DNA of 64,000 nucleotides, from positions 186,001 through 250,000 of the forward strand of contig NZ_CANMYE010000004.1 of the NCBI RefSeq assembly GCF_947502065.1, given 5' to 3'. A program made the translations under genes and the position numbers. The notes below the pieces were generated by a model. It was given only the letters and a program-made list of their open reading frames with translations, was not told where the DNA came from and made no database searches. The DNA comes from an uncultured Pseudoteredinibacter sp. GTDB taxonomy: Bacteria > Pseudomonadota > Gammaproteobacteria > Pseudomonadales > Cellvibrionaceae. Of this stretch, positions 33,475 through 43,269 are shown one piece after another. Numbering within the stretch: the stretch's first letter is position 1; each line of letters opens with the position of its first letter.

Positions 33475-34761
33475 TTAGTTCATGGGCAAGCAAAAGCTAA
33501 ATCGCGCACCACCGGTAGGAGATTCACTCAGTTTGACTTCACCACCGTGTAATTCTATGGCTTGTCGAACAATCGCCAGTCCCAAGCCATAACCCCCATA
33601 TCCCTCGGAGTTTCGGCTTCTAGCAGTGTCAATTCGGTGGAAGGGACGAAATATGGCTTCTCGTTGATCTTCAGGTATCCCTTCACCATCATCGTCAAAG
33701 TGAATCAGGATCGCTTGTCCATCGAGCTGTAGGTTAACCTCGATCAGATCATTTGCGTATCGAAATGCATTACGAATAATGTTCTGCACCGCCCTTTGCA
33801 TAAGTGCGCTATCAAAAGAGTACTGACAGCTTTCTTCGCTATGGGAATAACGAATTACAATATCCGATTCCAATTGCAAACTTTGTAAGGAGTGAAATAA
33901 CCACGCCACAATTTCCCCCGGCTCACGCTGAATTCGGTACTGTGCATTTTCCATTTTGGCATGCTGCAGCAGCTCCTCAACAAGATAGCCAAGCTCTTTT
34001 ACATCATCGTCAATACCTTTAATGTATTTGGCTCTAGCTTCAGCACTTTCTTCGTCAGCTAGCATATCCAGCTGGCACTGCAGACGAAATATTGGCGAAC
34101 GTAGTTCATGGGCAATAGCATTACTTAATTGTTTGTGGCTCTCGATTAGCTTTTCAATGCGCTCGGCCATTAAGTTAAAACTTTGGTTTAGCTGCCCAAC
34201 TTGTTGGCCCTTAGCTTTAGGGGCACGTGCGGCTAAATCACCCGCTGCCAGCCTTTCGGCAGCACTGTTTAATGCCACCAATTTAGCGTTCAGAAAATAT
34301 ACCCAGGCGCCAAGCACTAATCCCAAAGCTAAGAATACAGCGATCATGGTTAAATCCGCACTCAGACTTAACTGATCTAGCAAAGGGTGGTTTTCTCGAT
34401 ACTGAAATCGGTAAATATTGGGATCATTTGGGATAAGGAAATAGCTAAGGGCTTCGTCGGAGTTAATCACAAGAACGCCCTTTTCCCTTAGCAATGGTAA
34501 TTCTTCATCAAAGAGCTCTTCTTCCTCGGCAACATTAACTTCAGCCCCCATACTCTTGGCTAAGGCTTGCATATGCTTAATTTGTTGCTGAGGACTATCC
34601 GCCGAAGTGATCGCTAGCTGACGATAGGCTTCAAACTGCTGGGAGAACAACTCGTCTTGGGCATCACCCCATATGCCAAAGAACAAGGACTGCAAGGCGA
34701 TTACAGCAAATATGACACTGGCAATTAAACCGAAATAGAGTTTAAAAAACTGGCTTTTCAC
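33475..34761 (-). CDS. Membrane sensor histidine kinase (RstB-like)
   Basis: A 428-residue kinase. TM1 about 7-29, a periplasmic domain of about 105 residues with an acidic patch (EEEELFDEELP), TM2 about 136-157, HAMP to about 212, the phospho-acceptor His in NAIAHELRSPIFRLQ, the N-box NIIRNAFRYAN, G1 DDDGEGIP and G2 GYGLGLAIV. All catalytic boxes are intact. The acidic sensor may read cations or cationic peptides, as in PhoQ/RstB; this is inference. The response regulator gene lies 89 bp upstream in the same direction. Confidence 0.9.
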   Translation of the reverse strand: MKSQFFKLYFGLIASVIFAVIALQSLFFGIWGDAQDELFSQQFEAYRQLAITSADSPQQQIKHMQALAKSMGAEVNVAEEEELFDEELPLLREKGVLVINSDEALSYFLIPNDPNIYRFQYRENHPLLDQLSLSADLTMIAVFLALGLVLGAWVYFLNAKLVALNSAAERLAAGDLAARAPKAKGQQVGQLNQSFNLMAERIEKLIESHKQLSNAIAHELRSPIFRLQCQLDMLADEESAEARAKYIKGIDDDVKELGYLVEELLQHAKMENAQYRIQREPGEIVAWLFHSLQSLQLESDIVIRYSHSEESCQYSFDSALMQRAVQNIIRNAFRYANDLIEVNLQLDGQAILIHFDDDGEGIPEDQREAIFRPFHRIDTARSRNSEGYGGYGLGLAIVRQAIELHGGEVKLSESPTGGARFSFCLPMN

Positions 34762-34850
34762 TGGCGGTTCCGATCAACAATTGAACTAGTGCCATCATTC
34801 CATATTAATTCGCCGAACGCTGCAGGATTTTTGTATGGCTTTGTATGGCT

Positions 34851-35570
34851 CTACCACTGATCTGGGACAAAGCGGTAACCTTTACCTCTAACAGTAATAA
34901 TGCCACGCGCCTTATTGGGGTCTGCTTCTAGCTTCTTTCTCAAACTGGCAATACGATTATCGATGGTTCTGTCTAACCCATCATACTCAATGCCTCGAGC
35001 ATCCATAGTGAGCGCCTCTCGGCTGTAGATTTCATCGGGTTTTGATGACAGCAGCCAGAGAACATCAAATTCGCCAGGCGTTAAATCAATCTCAAGACCG
35101 GCAAGGGTACAACGGCGCAGCGAGCTATGTAGAGCCAATCGACCAAAACAGCGTTCTCGACTTGAAGCAGATACCAAGGGCTTAGGCGAGGCCTCTGCTG
35201 ACGGCATCGGCCGGCGCAGTAACATTCTAATACGAGCCAATAACACACGCGGCTGCAGCGGCTTGCAGACATAATCATCCACCCCAAGCTCTAAAGCGGC
35301 CACCTGATCCATATCATCATCATTCGCCGTCAACATCAGTATCTGCCCAGCATACTGACCACGAACCTGGCGACAGATACTTAAGCCATCCAGTCCCGGA
35401 AGCATAAGATCCAGTATCACCAGCTCAGGCGCTTCAGATAAGATCCGCTCTGGCGCCAAGGCACCATCCCCCACCCAAGACACCTTAAAGCCTTGCTTGA
35501 CCAAATATTCTTGCAGAATATCGGCCAGCTTTGCATCGTCCTCAACTAAGAGGATATGGGGCTCTGCCAC
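34851..35570 (-). CDS. OmpR-family response regulator (RstA-like)
   Basis: A 239-residue regulator with a receiver domain (1-120; acidic pair Asp11/Asp12, phospho-Asp54 in LVILDLMLPG, Lys in VCKPLQP) and a winged-helix DNA-binding domain (about 140-236; DLTPGEFDVLWLL, GLDRTIDNRIASLRKKL, VRGKGYRFV). It starts with GTG at 35570, sharing one base with the stop codon of gloA, so the two are translationally coupled. The partner kinase is the next gene. Target genes are not evident; the glyoxalase link suggests a stress response. Confidence 0.92.
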   Translation of the reverse strand: MAEPHILLVEDDAKLADILQEYLVKQGFKVSWVGDGALAPERILSEAPELVILDLMLPGLDGLSICRQVRGQYAGQILMLTANDDDMDQVAALELGVDDYVCKPLQPRVLLARIRMLLRRPMPSAEASPKPLVSASSRERCFGRLALHSSLRRCTLAGLEIDLTPGEFDVLWLLSSKPDEIYSREALTMDARGIEYDGLDRTIDNRIASLRKKLEADPNKARGIITVRGKGYRFVPDQW

Positions 35571-35980
35571 TAACCTAGGCCTTGACTCATGGACTTACGT
35601 TGAATCAGTTCAATCGCATAGCCATCAGGGTCGCGAACAAAAGCAATTTCAGTGCTTCCGCCTTTCACAGGGCCTGGTTCTCGACTGATCTCACCACCCG
35701 CTTCCCGAATAGCATCACAAGTTGCGTAGATATCTTCAAAGCCAATCGCCAAATGACCAAAGCCCGAACCAAGGTCATAGCTCTGGGTATCCCAGTTGTA
35801 GGTCAGCTCAACCACCGCCTGGCCGCTGGACTCTTCACCATAACCAACAAAGGCCAAGGTATAACGATACTCAGGGTTCTCAGATTTGCGTAATAGCTTC
35901 ATACCCAAAATACGGGTATAAAAGTCGATACTACGATCCAAATCACCAACGCGAATCATAGTGTGTAATAGTTGAGACAT
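35570..35980 (-). CDS. gloA: Lactoylglutathione lyase (glyoxalase I)
   Basis: A 136-residue enzyme converting the hemithioacetal of methylglyoxal and glutathione to S-lactoylglutathione. The metal ligands His, Glu, His, Glu are seen in [24 protein letters not shown] and AIELIQRK. Length is standard for the Ni-type bacterial enzyme. I start it at the ATG at 35980, preceded by GGAG 7 nt upstream; a longer frame from 36046 adds 22 residues with no family match. It is the first gene of the gloA-regulator-kinase unit and is divergent from the SRAP gene. Confidence 0.94.
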   Translation of the reverse strand: MSQLLHTMIRVGDLDRSIDFYTRILGMKLLRKSENPEYRYTLAFVGYGEESSGQAVVELTYNWDTQSYDLGSGFGHLAIGFEDIYATCDAIREAGGEISREPGPVKGGSTEIAFVRDPDGYAIELIQRKSMSQGLG

Positions 35981-36078
35981 AATCACTCCAATAGTTCTAC
36001 TGCTAGCTCTGCTCTTCTTGCAGAGGGATTTGTTCAACTTTACCATAAGCAGTAATAGTCAGAACATCAGGTTTTAAT

Positions 36079-36780
36079 ATGTGCGGTCGATTCAACGTCA
36101 GCGATTCCCCAGCAGTGCAGCAGCTGTTGCTGCGCCTAGGTATAGACAGCCATAACTGGCCTGTTCGCTATAGTGATTACCATCGAGTCTGCAATACCAT
36201 CAGCATTGTTCGGCACGATGGCCAAAACACTGTGTTAGAGGACGCTACTTGGTGGCTGTTGCTGGAGTTCAAGGACGATCGTTACAAGCCTTCTCGTTAT
36301 ACATCGTTTAACACTCGCTTCGACAAGCTCGACGTGCCTCGCTCGGCGGGATATCGTCCTTTTCGTGAAAGCCGCTGTATTATCCCTGCCAGTGGCTTTG
36401 GTGAAACAGAATATGAAACGGTTAATGGCAAGAAAAAGCCCATGCGCTATACCAATTTTAACGCCAAAGAAGCGATTGCTTTTGGCGGGCTTTATCGGCA
36501 GTGGCAGCACCCTTTAAGCGGCGAAATAATTAATAGCTGCAGTATTATCACACTCCCCCCACACCCCAAGCTTACGCCCTATCACAGTAAGGCATCGCCC
36601 CTCACACTGCCACAAGAGGGCCCTTGGCTAGAGCATTGGCTAGATCCACAAATAAAGGATGTAGCGCAATTCGCTCCGCTGCTACAACCCGCTATCCGTC
36701 AAGACCTAGAGGCTCAAGTCATCGACAAACCATCAAAAAGGCAAGCTATAGGTAACTCTACCACCCTATTAGCTGATTAA
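36079..36780 (+). CDS. SRAP/HMCES family abasic-site sensor (YedK-like)
   Basis: A 233-residue protein of the SRAP family. Cys2 directly after the initiator Met (MCGRFNV) is the residue that forms a thiazolidine crosslink to abasic sites in single-stranded DNA. The conserved Glu region is ASGFGETEYE (near 112) and the His is in PHPKLTPYHSKASP near 175. The canonical Trp in the Y-E-W motif is replaced here (GETEYE), a variant subtype. Known function is protection of abasic sites at stalled forks. It is divergent from gloA with a short shared promoter region. Confidence 0.9.
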   Translation: MCGRFNVSDSPAVQQLLLRLGIDSHNWPVRYSDYHRVCNTISIVRHDGQNTVLEDATWWLLLEFKDDRYKPSRYTSFNTRFDKLDVPRSAGYRPFRESRCIIPASGFGETEYETVNGKKKPMRYTNFNAKEAIAFGGLYRQWQHPLSGEIINSCSIITLPPHPKLTPYHSKASPLTLPQEGPWLEHWLDPQIKDVAQFAPLLQPAIRQDLEAQVIDKPSKRQAIGNSTTLLAD

Positions 36781-36833
36781 TTCTCAAGCGTGCTAAAGCC
36801 GCACTACCTCGAGGGCCTTGGATACAAAACCAT

Positions 36834-38792
36834 CTAATCACATAAAGCCGTCTCAACTAGCTCTATAAGGCGTTCAAACTCGAAGGCTTTTGCCAATTCC
36901 ATTAATTCATTCGCTGTTTCATTTTGCTCGACAGGAATACTATTAATAAGGCGGTTAATGTTCTCGCTATCTAATGATTCCAGTGCTTGCTGCAATTCCA
37001 TTAGCAGCTCTCTATCTAACAGCAATACCGATTCCGATAAATCTAGGTTTGGCAGACCGGTTTCGCATTGCCCCTGCTCATCAATATAGTTGTACTCTAT
37101 ATTAAGGTGCTCAGCCATGGTGGCAAATATCTGGTCTTCTTGATAAGGCTTGAGCAATACGGCTTGGCACCCAGCATCTAAGGCTTTTTGATCCTCTCCT
37201 GGTGCGATACTGGTTGTGATCGCTACAACCACCGGCGGATTTTCTCTATTGTTAGCAAGGATTCTTTGGCAAGCGTCAATGCCGTTTACTTCAGGCATTC
37301 GAATATCCATCCAAATGAAATCGGGTTGATAACTATCGACGGCAGCGATAGCCTGCGCACCATTGCTCACCGTTAACACATCAAAACCAACGCGACCCAG
37401 TAGTTTTTTCAGCAGGTTTCGATTGTGCTTTTGATCTTCTGCTATTAACACACGAATAGTCTTTTTCTGATCTTTCAGCGAAGCAACGCGCCTTTGCTCA
37501 CGGTTATGCATTTCGCTATTATCTGGTGTTACTACCTGACTGGTGAAACTTACTGTAAAAGTGCTTCCTTTTCCTGGCTCGCTAACGATCTTAATATCGC
37601 CTCCCATTAATTCCACAAACTTCGAAGTAATTGCAAGCCCCAACCCTGTTCCTTCAATAGCACGGCCCGAGATCTGCTCAAAGGGCTTAAACACTTCCTT
37701 ACTTTGCTCGGGAGTCATTCCCAAACCGCTATCTTTCACTTCAAAAAATAGCTTTCGAAACTCCATTCCCTCCTGCGAAGGTGCAAGCTCGGACCAAACC
37801 TTCATGATGAGACCACCAGTCTCTGTGTACTTAACAGCATTACTCAGCAAGTTTATTAGGATCTGGCGAATTTTAATTAAATCAGACCTAACAAATTGTG
37901 GAACATCAGCCGATATCTCTACAGTATATGAAAGCTCTTTTTCAACGGCCTTAGGCCTAATCAGCTGACCAACATCTTTGATTGTTTGTAAAAGCTCCAC
38001 TTCGCTTTCGTCATAATCCATTCTGCCCGCTTCAATCTTTGACATATCCAATACATCATTAATCAAGCGTAATAGGTGCTCACCGCTAAACCGGATAGCC
38101 TGCAGGTCATCTAAATTATTGGATGAAAGACCACTTTCTTCTTGAAGGATTTTTGAGAAACCCAAAATTGCATTTAAAGGAGTCCTCAATTCGTGGGACA
38201 TATTGGCCAAAAATACGCTTTTGGCTTTACTCGCTGCCTCGGCCTTTTCTTTAGCCCTGATCAATTCCTCTTGTGCATTGATCAACAATTGATTTTCATA
38301 AATGGTTTTTAAACTGAGCTGGATACTCTGCTGAAACTCTCGTAGCAGCTCTTTATACTGATCATTGTAGTGATTCTCCTTGCCATCCAACACACAGATT
38401 GTCCCAAACACTTCGCTATTGGGCCAGCAAAGGGGCATACCCAGGTAAGAAATCATATTTAGCTTTACATCGGGATTATTGGCCCAGACCGGATCTGTCA
38501 AAGCATTAGGAACCAGTAAAGCCTCGTTGCTAGACATAACGGTCTCGCAATATAAGCCAGTATGCAGATCGGCCAACTCATTGGGCTCATAGACATTGTC
38601 GCCATTACTCGAAGCAATACAGACTTCAATCTGCTTTTGATGCACCCGCATAATCAGGCCAGCAGGCACCCCCATAGCCTGTGCCATTAAATCGATGGTT
38701 TTCTGCCAGCTCTGCTGAATATTCTCTGGAATCTGCAGATTGTTGAGAATGGTGTACTTACCCGTACAATCGGCATCTAGTATCGCATTCAT
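36834..38792 (-). CDS. Cytoplasmic hybrid histidine kinase (GAF-HisKA-HATPase-REC)
   Basis: A 652-residue soluble kinase without membrane segments. A GAF domain (about 25-165, [21 protein letters not shown]) precedes HisKA (His near 198 in [15 protein letters not shown]), HATPase ([27 protein letters not shown]) and a receiver domain (about 445-565; phospho-Asp near 495 in [13 protein letters not shown]). The last 65 residues are helical, similar to the C-terminal helical extension after REC in other hybrid kinases, with no HPt His. It follows the REC-GGDEF-EAL gene on the same strand, 120 bp away, so the pair probably forms a signalling unit controlling c-di-GMP. Confidence 0.9.
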   Translation of the reverse strand: MNAILDADCTGKYTILNNLQIPENIQQSWQKTIDLMAQAMGVPAGLIMRVHQKQIEVCIASSNGDNVYEPNELADLHTGLYCETVMSSNEALLVPNALTDPVWANNPDVKLNMISYLGMPLCWPNSEVFGTICVLDGKENHYNDQYKELLREFQQSIQLSLKTIYENQLLINAQEELIRAKEKAEAASKAKSVFLANMSHELRTPLNAILGFSKILQEESGLSSNNLDDLQAIRFSGEHLLRLINDVLDMSKIEAGRMDYDESEVELLQTIKDVGQLIRPKAVEKELSYTVEISADVPQFVRSDLIKIRQILINLLSNAVKYTETGGLIMKVWSELAPSQEGMEFRKLFFEVKDSGLGMTPEQSKEVFKPFEQISGRAIEGTGLGLAITSKFVELMGGDIKIVSEPGKGSTFTVSFTSQVVTPDNSEMHNREQRRVASLKDQKKTIRVLIAEDQKHNRNLLKKLLGRVGFDVLTVSNGAQAIAAVDSYQPDFIWMDIRMPEVNGIDACQRILANNRENPPVVVAITTSIAPGEDQKALDAGCQAVLLKPYQEDQIFATMAEHLNIEYNYIDEQGQCETGLPNLDLSESVLLLDRELLMELQQALESLDSENINRLINSIPVEQNETANELMELAKAFEFERLIELVETALCD

Positions 38793-38912
38793 GACCTTAG
38801 TCCCTTTACCCTTGTTGATTTATCGTTCGTATTGCAGCACTGACAAAAACCATCCAATACAAAATACCCAAATCTAAATACGATTCGAGGATTCCAGATT
38901 TAACTCAAAAAC

Positions 38913-41276
38913 CTAATTGCCTCTTAGCGAGTTTATATCCGAGAAAATCGATCTTAGTTCGGATGCTTTTATAGGCTTATAAAATTTATAACCTTGATAG
39001 TAGTCACAACCATCTCTTAATAAATGGTCAAACTCCTCTTTCTCTTCCACTCCTTCGGCGATGGTTTCTAAGCCTAGGTTTTTCGCCATACCGATAATAG
39101 TGGAAACAATCGTCGCGGCCTGTTGGTTGAGATGCACATCACTTACAAAAGAGCGATCAATTTTCAACATATCGATGGGCAACTTGAGCAGATAAGACAA
39201 ACTGGAGTATCCAGTACCAAAATCATCGATAGAAAATGACACACCAAGATTTTTCAGTTCGTTTAACTTTGCTATGGTAGTATCCACGTTTGAAAGCATT
39301 AAACGCTCTGTCACCTCTAGCTCTAAGTGCTCGGGCGACATATTAAAGTGTTCTAAAGTTTCCCGAACATTGCTGACAAACTGATCACTGGAGAAGTGCC
39401 GAGGACAAATATTAATTGCTAATCGTTTAAAGGCCTTTGGCAGAAGTCCCTCTTGCTGCCAGTGCATAAACTGCGAGCAGGCCGACCGGATCGCAAAGAG
39501 ATCCAAATCCACGATAAGATTTGATTCCTCAGCCAAAGCAATGAACACATCAGGTCGAACGAAACCAAACTCTTCGCTCTCCCAGCGCATTAACGTTTCT
39601 AGACCTACAATTTCACCGTTTTTATTAACCTGGGGCTGATAGACCATATACAGCTCATTGTTTTTAACGGCCTGTCGTAAGCCTTTAGTCAATGCCAGTC
39701 TAGATTCAGCGCGTGACTGGTACTCCGGCTTGAAAAACTGAATAGCATTCTTACCCGTCTTTTTGGCTTGATACATAGCTGCATCAGCTTCAACAAGATA
39801 TTCTTGCCCCAGCTTATCGCCTTTACCAAATAGAGTGATGCCAATGCTAATCGACATCTGAACTTCATGGGAATCGATATGGAAAGGACGTGTGATGGCT
39901 TGCCTAATTTTATCGGATACAAAATGCGCGCGTTCTGAAGCGTTAGCCCTTTCATCACTCAGCATCGGCAACATAATGACAAATTCATCGCCGCCCCACC
40001 TTGCACATGAGTCTGTTGAGCGTAAAACCTCTTGAATACGCTGCGAAGTAATTTTCAACACAGAATCACCCACCTCGTGTCCCAGCGCATCATTAACCAA
40101 TTTGAAATCATCCAAGTCTAGATAGACTAATGCACCGACCATTCCGGTGCGCCCAGAGACATTAATTTCGTGGGCGATGCGATCATTCATCAAGCGGCGA
40201 TTAGGTAAACCCGTCAGTTCATCGTGATAGGCGAGGAATTCAATTTTCCTATCGGAAGAACGACGTGCGAGACTACTACCAATAACCTCCGCTACCTGCC
40301 GATAGTAATCGATATCCTCTTCTCTAAACGCCTGATCAGGAGGAATGCTGATCGCCAGTAAACTGAGCAGGGTATTTTTAACTTTGATAGGTACTATTAG
40401 AAAGTTGGTCTTAATATCACCTGCGGCAAGACCTAAGGGGCGCTCTTCATCCTTAAGAACAATTCGGGTGGCTGAAAACCCCTCATAAAGAACAATCAAG
40501 GTATCCGCCTCTAAAAAGCCGCCAAAGCCCAGCTCGTTAATAATGCAGACCATCAGGCAATTAAGCTGCTGATTTAAACTTTTATCGCCCAGAGTAAATG
40601 AATTAAATGCATGACTGTTGGGATGATCATTAAAAGTTATGACCGCAGCACTAGGGTTTTGCTCGTGTTTATCCAAAACCTGATTTAATGCTTCAAGTAT
40701 TTTATTGATGTAGCTATTGACCGCCAGATCGTCGATAGGTGTACGTAGAATTTTGGCAAGAGCCTTTTCTCTTACACTGAGATTTTTGTATCGACTGATT
40801 GCATCTTCCAGTTCCCTCGTTTTTCCCTGTACCTTAGCCTCAACTTCTTGATTTGAACGCGCTAACTGTTTTCGCATTCCGCTCAAGCTCAAGTGAGTGT
40901 TCACTCTGGCTAGAACTTCCTCTATCTGGAAGGGCTTTACAATATAATCGACGCCACCGCATAAAAAAGCTTTTATCTTGTCATTGATGGTATCTAATGC
41001 ACTAACAAAGATAATGGGTATATCAGCACAGGCTTTTATCGATTTGATTCGCTCACAGGTTTCATAGCCATCCATCCCTGGCATGTTAATATCCAGAAGA
41101 ATGAGATCCGGCTGCACCTTCTCGAGACTGCGCAAAGCAAGCTTGCCACTGATAGCAGGCAATACTCGGTAACCTCGTGATTCCAACATGCGCTGCAACA
41201 CTTGCAGGTTCTTTGAGTTGTCATCGACAATCAATACTGAAAATTCTGCCTGACATTGATCAGTCAATATTGACAT
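38913..41276 (-). CDS. REC-GAF-GGDEF-EAL c-di-GMP enzyme
   Basis: A 787-residue response regulator with both c-di-GMP domains. REC about 12-130 (phospho-Asp in LILLDINMPGMDG), a coiled linker, a GAF-like domain about 165-335, GGDEF about 345-505 (RWGGDEF intact, with an inhibitory RxxD site, RSTD, five residues before it), and EAL about 520-780. The EAL signature is ETLMRW, but the other catalytic residues are present (N in AINICP, E in EVTER, DDFGTG, K in LKIDRSF, E in AEGVEE, QGY). It may be bifunctional or mainly a phosphodiesterase. The hybrid kinase gene downstream is the likely partner. Confidence 0.92.
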   Translation of the reverse strand: MSILTDQCQAEFSVLIVDDNSKNLQVLQRMLESRGYRVLPAISGKLALRSLEKVQPDLILLDINMPGMDGYETCERIKSIKACADIPIIFVSALDTINDKIKAFLCGGVDYIVKPFQIEEVLARVNTHLSLSGMRKQLARSNQEVEAKVQGKTRELEDAISRYKNLSVREKALAKILRTPIDDLAVNSYINKILEALNQVLDKHEQNPSAAVITFNDHPNSHAFNSFTLGDKSLNQQLNCLMVCIINELGFGGFLEADTLIVLYEGFSATRIVLKDEERPLGLAAGDIKTNFLIVPIKVKNTLLSLLAISIPPDQAFREEDIDYYRQVAEVIGSSLARRSSDRKIEFLAYHDELTGLPNRRLMNDRIAHEINVSGRTGMVGALVYLDLDDFKLVNDALGHEVGDSVLKITSQRIQEVLRSTDSCARWGGDEFVIMLPMLSDERANASERAHFVSDKIRQAITRPFHIDSHEVQMSISIGITLFGKGDKLGQEYLVEADAAMYQAKKTGKNAIQFFKPEYQSRAESRLALTKGLRQAVKNNELYMVYQPQVNKNGEIVGLETLMRWESEEFGFVRPDVFIALAEESNLIVDLDLFAIRSACSQFMHWQQEGLLPKAFKRLAINICPRHFSSDQFVSNVRETLEHFNMSPEHLELEVTERLMLSNVDTTIAKLNELKNLGVSFSIDDFGTGYSSLSYLLKLPIDMLKIDRSFVSDVHLNQQAATIVSTIIGMAKNLGLETIAEGVEEKEEFDHLLRDGCDYYQGYKFYKPIKASELRSIFSDINSLRGN

Positions 41277-41538
41277 TGCAATCTTAATCCTAGGGTCTTA
41301 AACACTACGTTTCTTTATTGACCCTAGACCAATAAAGGACGCTCTGCCAAAGCAAATAGAGCTAACATAGATGCTTTTTTCAGATAATGTGAATATACGG
41401 CTTGAGGGGTATTAAAGACTGCACCATTTGGGTTATATACCTAGCTATCGGGCTCTGGTTATGCTGATAGATCATTGCACAATCAACAAACCCCCAATTT
41501 TATCCAAGACACCAATAAAGAGAGACTAAAGTGATAAC

Positions 41539-42822
41539 ATGACACGATGCCCTTCTTATTATTCCGCCAGCATCAACGAAGAATCCAACTACCCAACCCT
41601 ACAAGACGAACAGAGCAGCGACATAGCCATCATCGGCGGTGGTTTCACAGGTATTGCTACGGCTCTTGAACTCGCCGAAAAAGGCTTTTCGGTTAGCTTA
41701 ATAGAGGCCAATAAAATTGGCTGGGGCGCCACCGGCCGAAATGGTGGGCAGGTTACTGGTAGCCTCTCTGGAGATGAAGCCATGCTAAAGCAGTTAAGGA
41801 AGACCATTGGCGCCGATGCTGAAGATTTTGTTTGGAATTTAAGATGGCGCGGCCATGAAATCATTAAACGCCGTGTCGCCAAATATGGTATTGATTGCGA
41901 TCTAAAATTTGGCCACTTACAAACAGCCTATAAGCCCAGTCACATGAAGGGCTTGCACGCTTTCTATCAAGAAGCCCTTAGCCGCGGTATGGGCGAAGAA
42001 CTGGAAATAGTCAGCGCGGCTGATATCCCAAATTATTTAGATAGTCCGATCTACCACGGAGGCTTGCTCAATCGGCGCAATATGCACTTGCACCCACTTA
42101 ATCTGTGCCTTGGTGAAGCCAAGGCTGCGAGCAGCCTAGGTGTTCGAATTTTTGAAAACAGCCCCGTTATTGATATTGAAGAAAACGATAAAATAATCAT
42201 TAAAACCCAGCATGGCCGAGTGAGCGCTGACCGCGTAATGATCGCCGGAAATGCATACCATAGATTGGGTAGACCTAAGCTCGGGGGGATGCTCTTTCCC
42301 GCATCGCTAGGCAATATGACAACCGCTCCTCTAGGTGATGAGCTGGCCAATCAAATTAACCCACAAGATCTTGCCGTTTACGATTGCCGCTTTGTTCTTG
42401 ACTACTATCGCTTAACGGCCGATAAACGCTTAATGTTTGGTGGCGGCACTAACTACTCGGGTAAAGATTCCAAAAGTGTTTCGGCAGAATTACGTCCGGC
42501 AATGGAGCGAACCTTTCCGGCACTAAAGGGTATCGATATCGAATTTGAATGGACAGGTATGGCCGGCATCGTTATTAATCGTATCCCACAACTGGGTAAG
42601 CTCAGCGATCGTATTTATTATTGTCAAGGCTACTCTGGCCACGGGCTTGCTGCCTCTCATATTATGGCTGAAATTATGGGCAATGCGATCGCAGGGCATA
42701 TGGAAGAGTTCGATACATTTGCAGCCTTTAAACATATTAGAGTTCCTATTAATGACTGGCTTGGCAACCAAGCTTTAGTTCTGGGCATGTGGTATTACCA
42801 ACTGCTTGAAAAATTTCGATAA
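41539..42822 (+). CDS. FAD-dependent amine oxidoreductase (PuuB/DadA-type)
   Basis: A 427-residue DAO-family flavoenzyme. The Rossmann motif is IAIIGGGFTGIATALELAE (about 28-46), followed by GATGRNGGQ, which contacts FAD, and the C-terminal FAD contact YYCQGYSGHGLAASH. The overall length and the order of these motifs match gamma-glutamylputrescine oxidase PuuB and related enzymes that oxidise primary or secondary amines with O2. The exact substrate is not set by sequence. It is a single gene; the aminotransferase at 54.9-56.3 kb could act in the same amine pathways, which is speculation. Confidence 0.88.
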   Translation: MTRCPSYYSASINEESNYPTLQDEQSSDIAIIGGGFTGIATALELAEKGFSVSLIEANKIGWGATGRNGGQVTGSLSGDEAMLKQLRKTIGADAEDFVWNLRWRGHEIIKRRVAKYGIDCDLKFGHLQTAYKPSHMKGLHAFYQEALSRGMGEELEIVSAADIPNYLDSPIYHGGLLNRRNMHLHPLNLCLGEAKAASSLGVRIFENSPVIDIEENDKIIIKTQHGRVSADRVMIAGNAYHRLGRPKLGGMLFPASLGNMTTAPLGDELANQINPQDLAVYDCRFVLDYYRLTADKRLMFGGGTNYSGKDSKSVSAELRPAMERTFPALKGIDIEFEWTGMAGIVINRIPQLGKLSDRIYYCQGYSGHGLAASHIMAEIMGNAIAGHMEEFDTFAAFKHIRVPINDWLGNQALVLGMWYYQLLEKFR

Positions 42823-43269
42823 GATTTTTTAATCACGAGCTGTTGTTGCGCTTAAGAACTGCAATAGCAGCTCGCTCAGCCTTCCCAGCGCTCACTGCTG
42901 ACCTCTCACTATTTACCTCTCTGCTCTCGTTCTTAGAACTCAACCAGCATTCGCTTTGCGATAGCTGGACACGCTATAGATGACGTAGGGTCTTGGCGAG
43001 GATGTTCTGCAATCCCAACGAGATTAACAAACGATAAACCCTGCGTTTTATGGAGGAATATAAGACAAATGATCTATGTAAAGAACGTCTAAAAAGCACT
43101 AGGTATTTCGCAAAATACCCATCTAGACTCAAAATATCTTGGCTGAATTTTGTACAAGATCTGTCAAAGCCTCACAAAAGAAGTGGTTAAAAAAACAACA
43201 TTTTACCCTTTAGAGGCTTCCCAAATGACCGTTAACTACTGATAGAGAATTCTAACTGCCGAGGTACCC
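42823..43269. other. Intergenic stretch with a long imperfect hairpin
   Basis: No gene is seen. Bases 42837-42873 form an imperfect 13-bp hairpin (GAGCTGTTGTTGC/GCAATAGCAGCTC, two mismatches or G-U pairs) just past the oxidoreductase stop, probably a transcript 3' end. The rest carries the promoter of the following chemoreceptor; I found no convincing sigma-28 site there. Confidence 0.45.
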
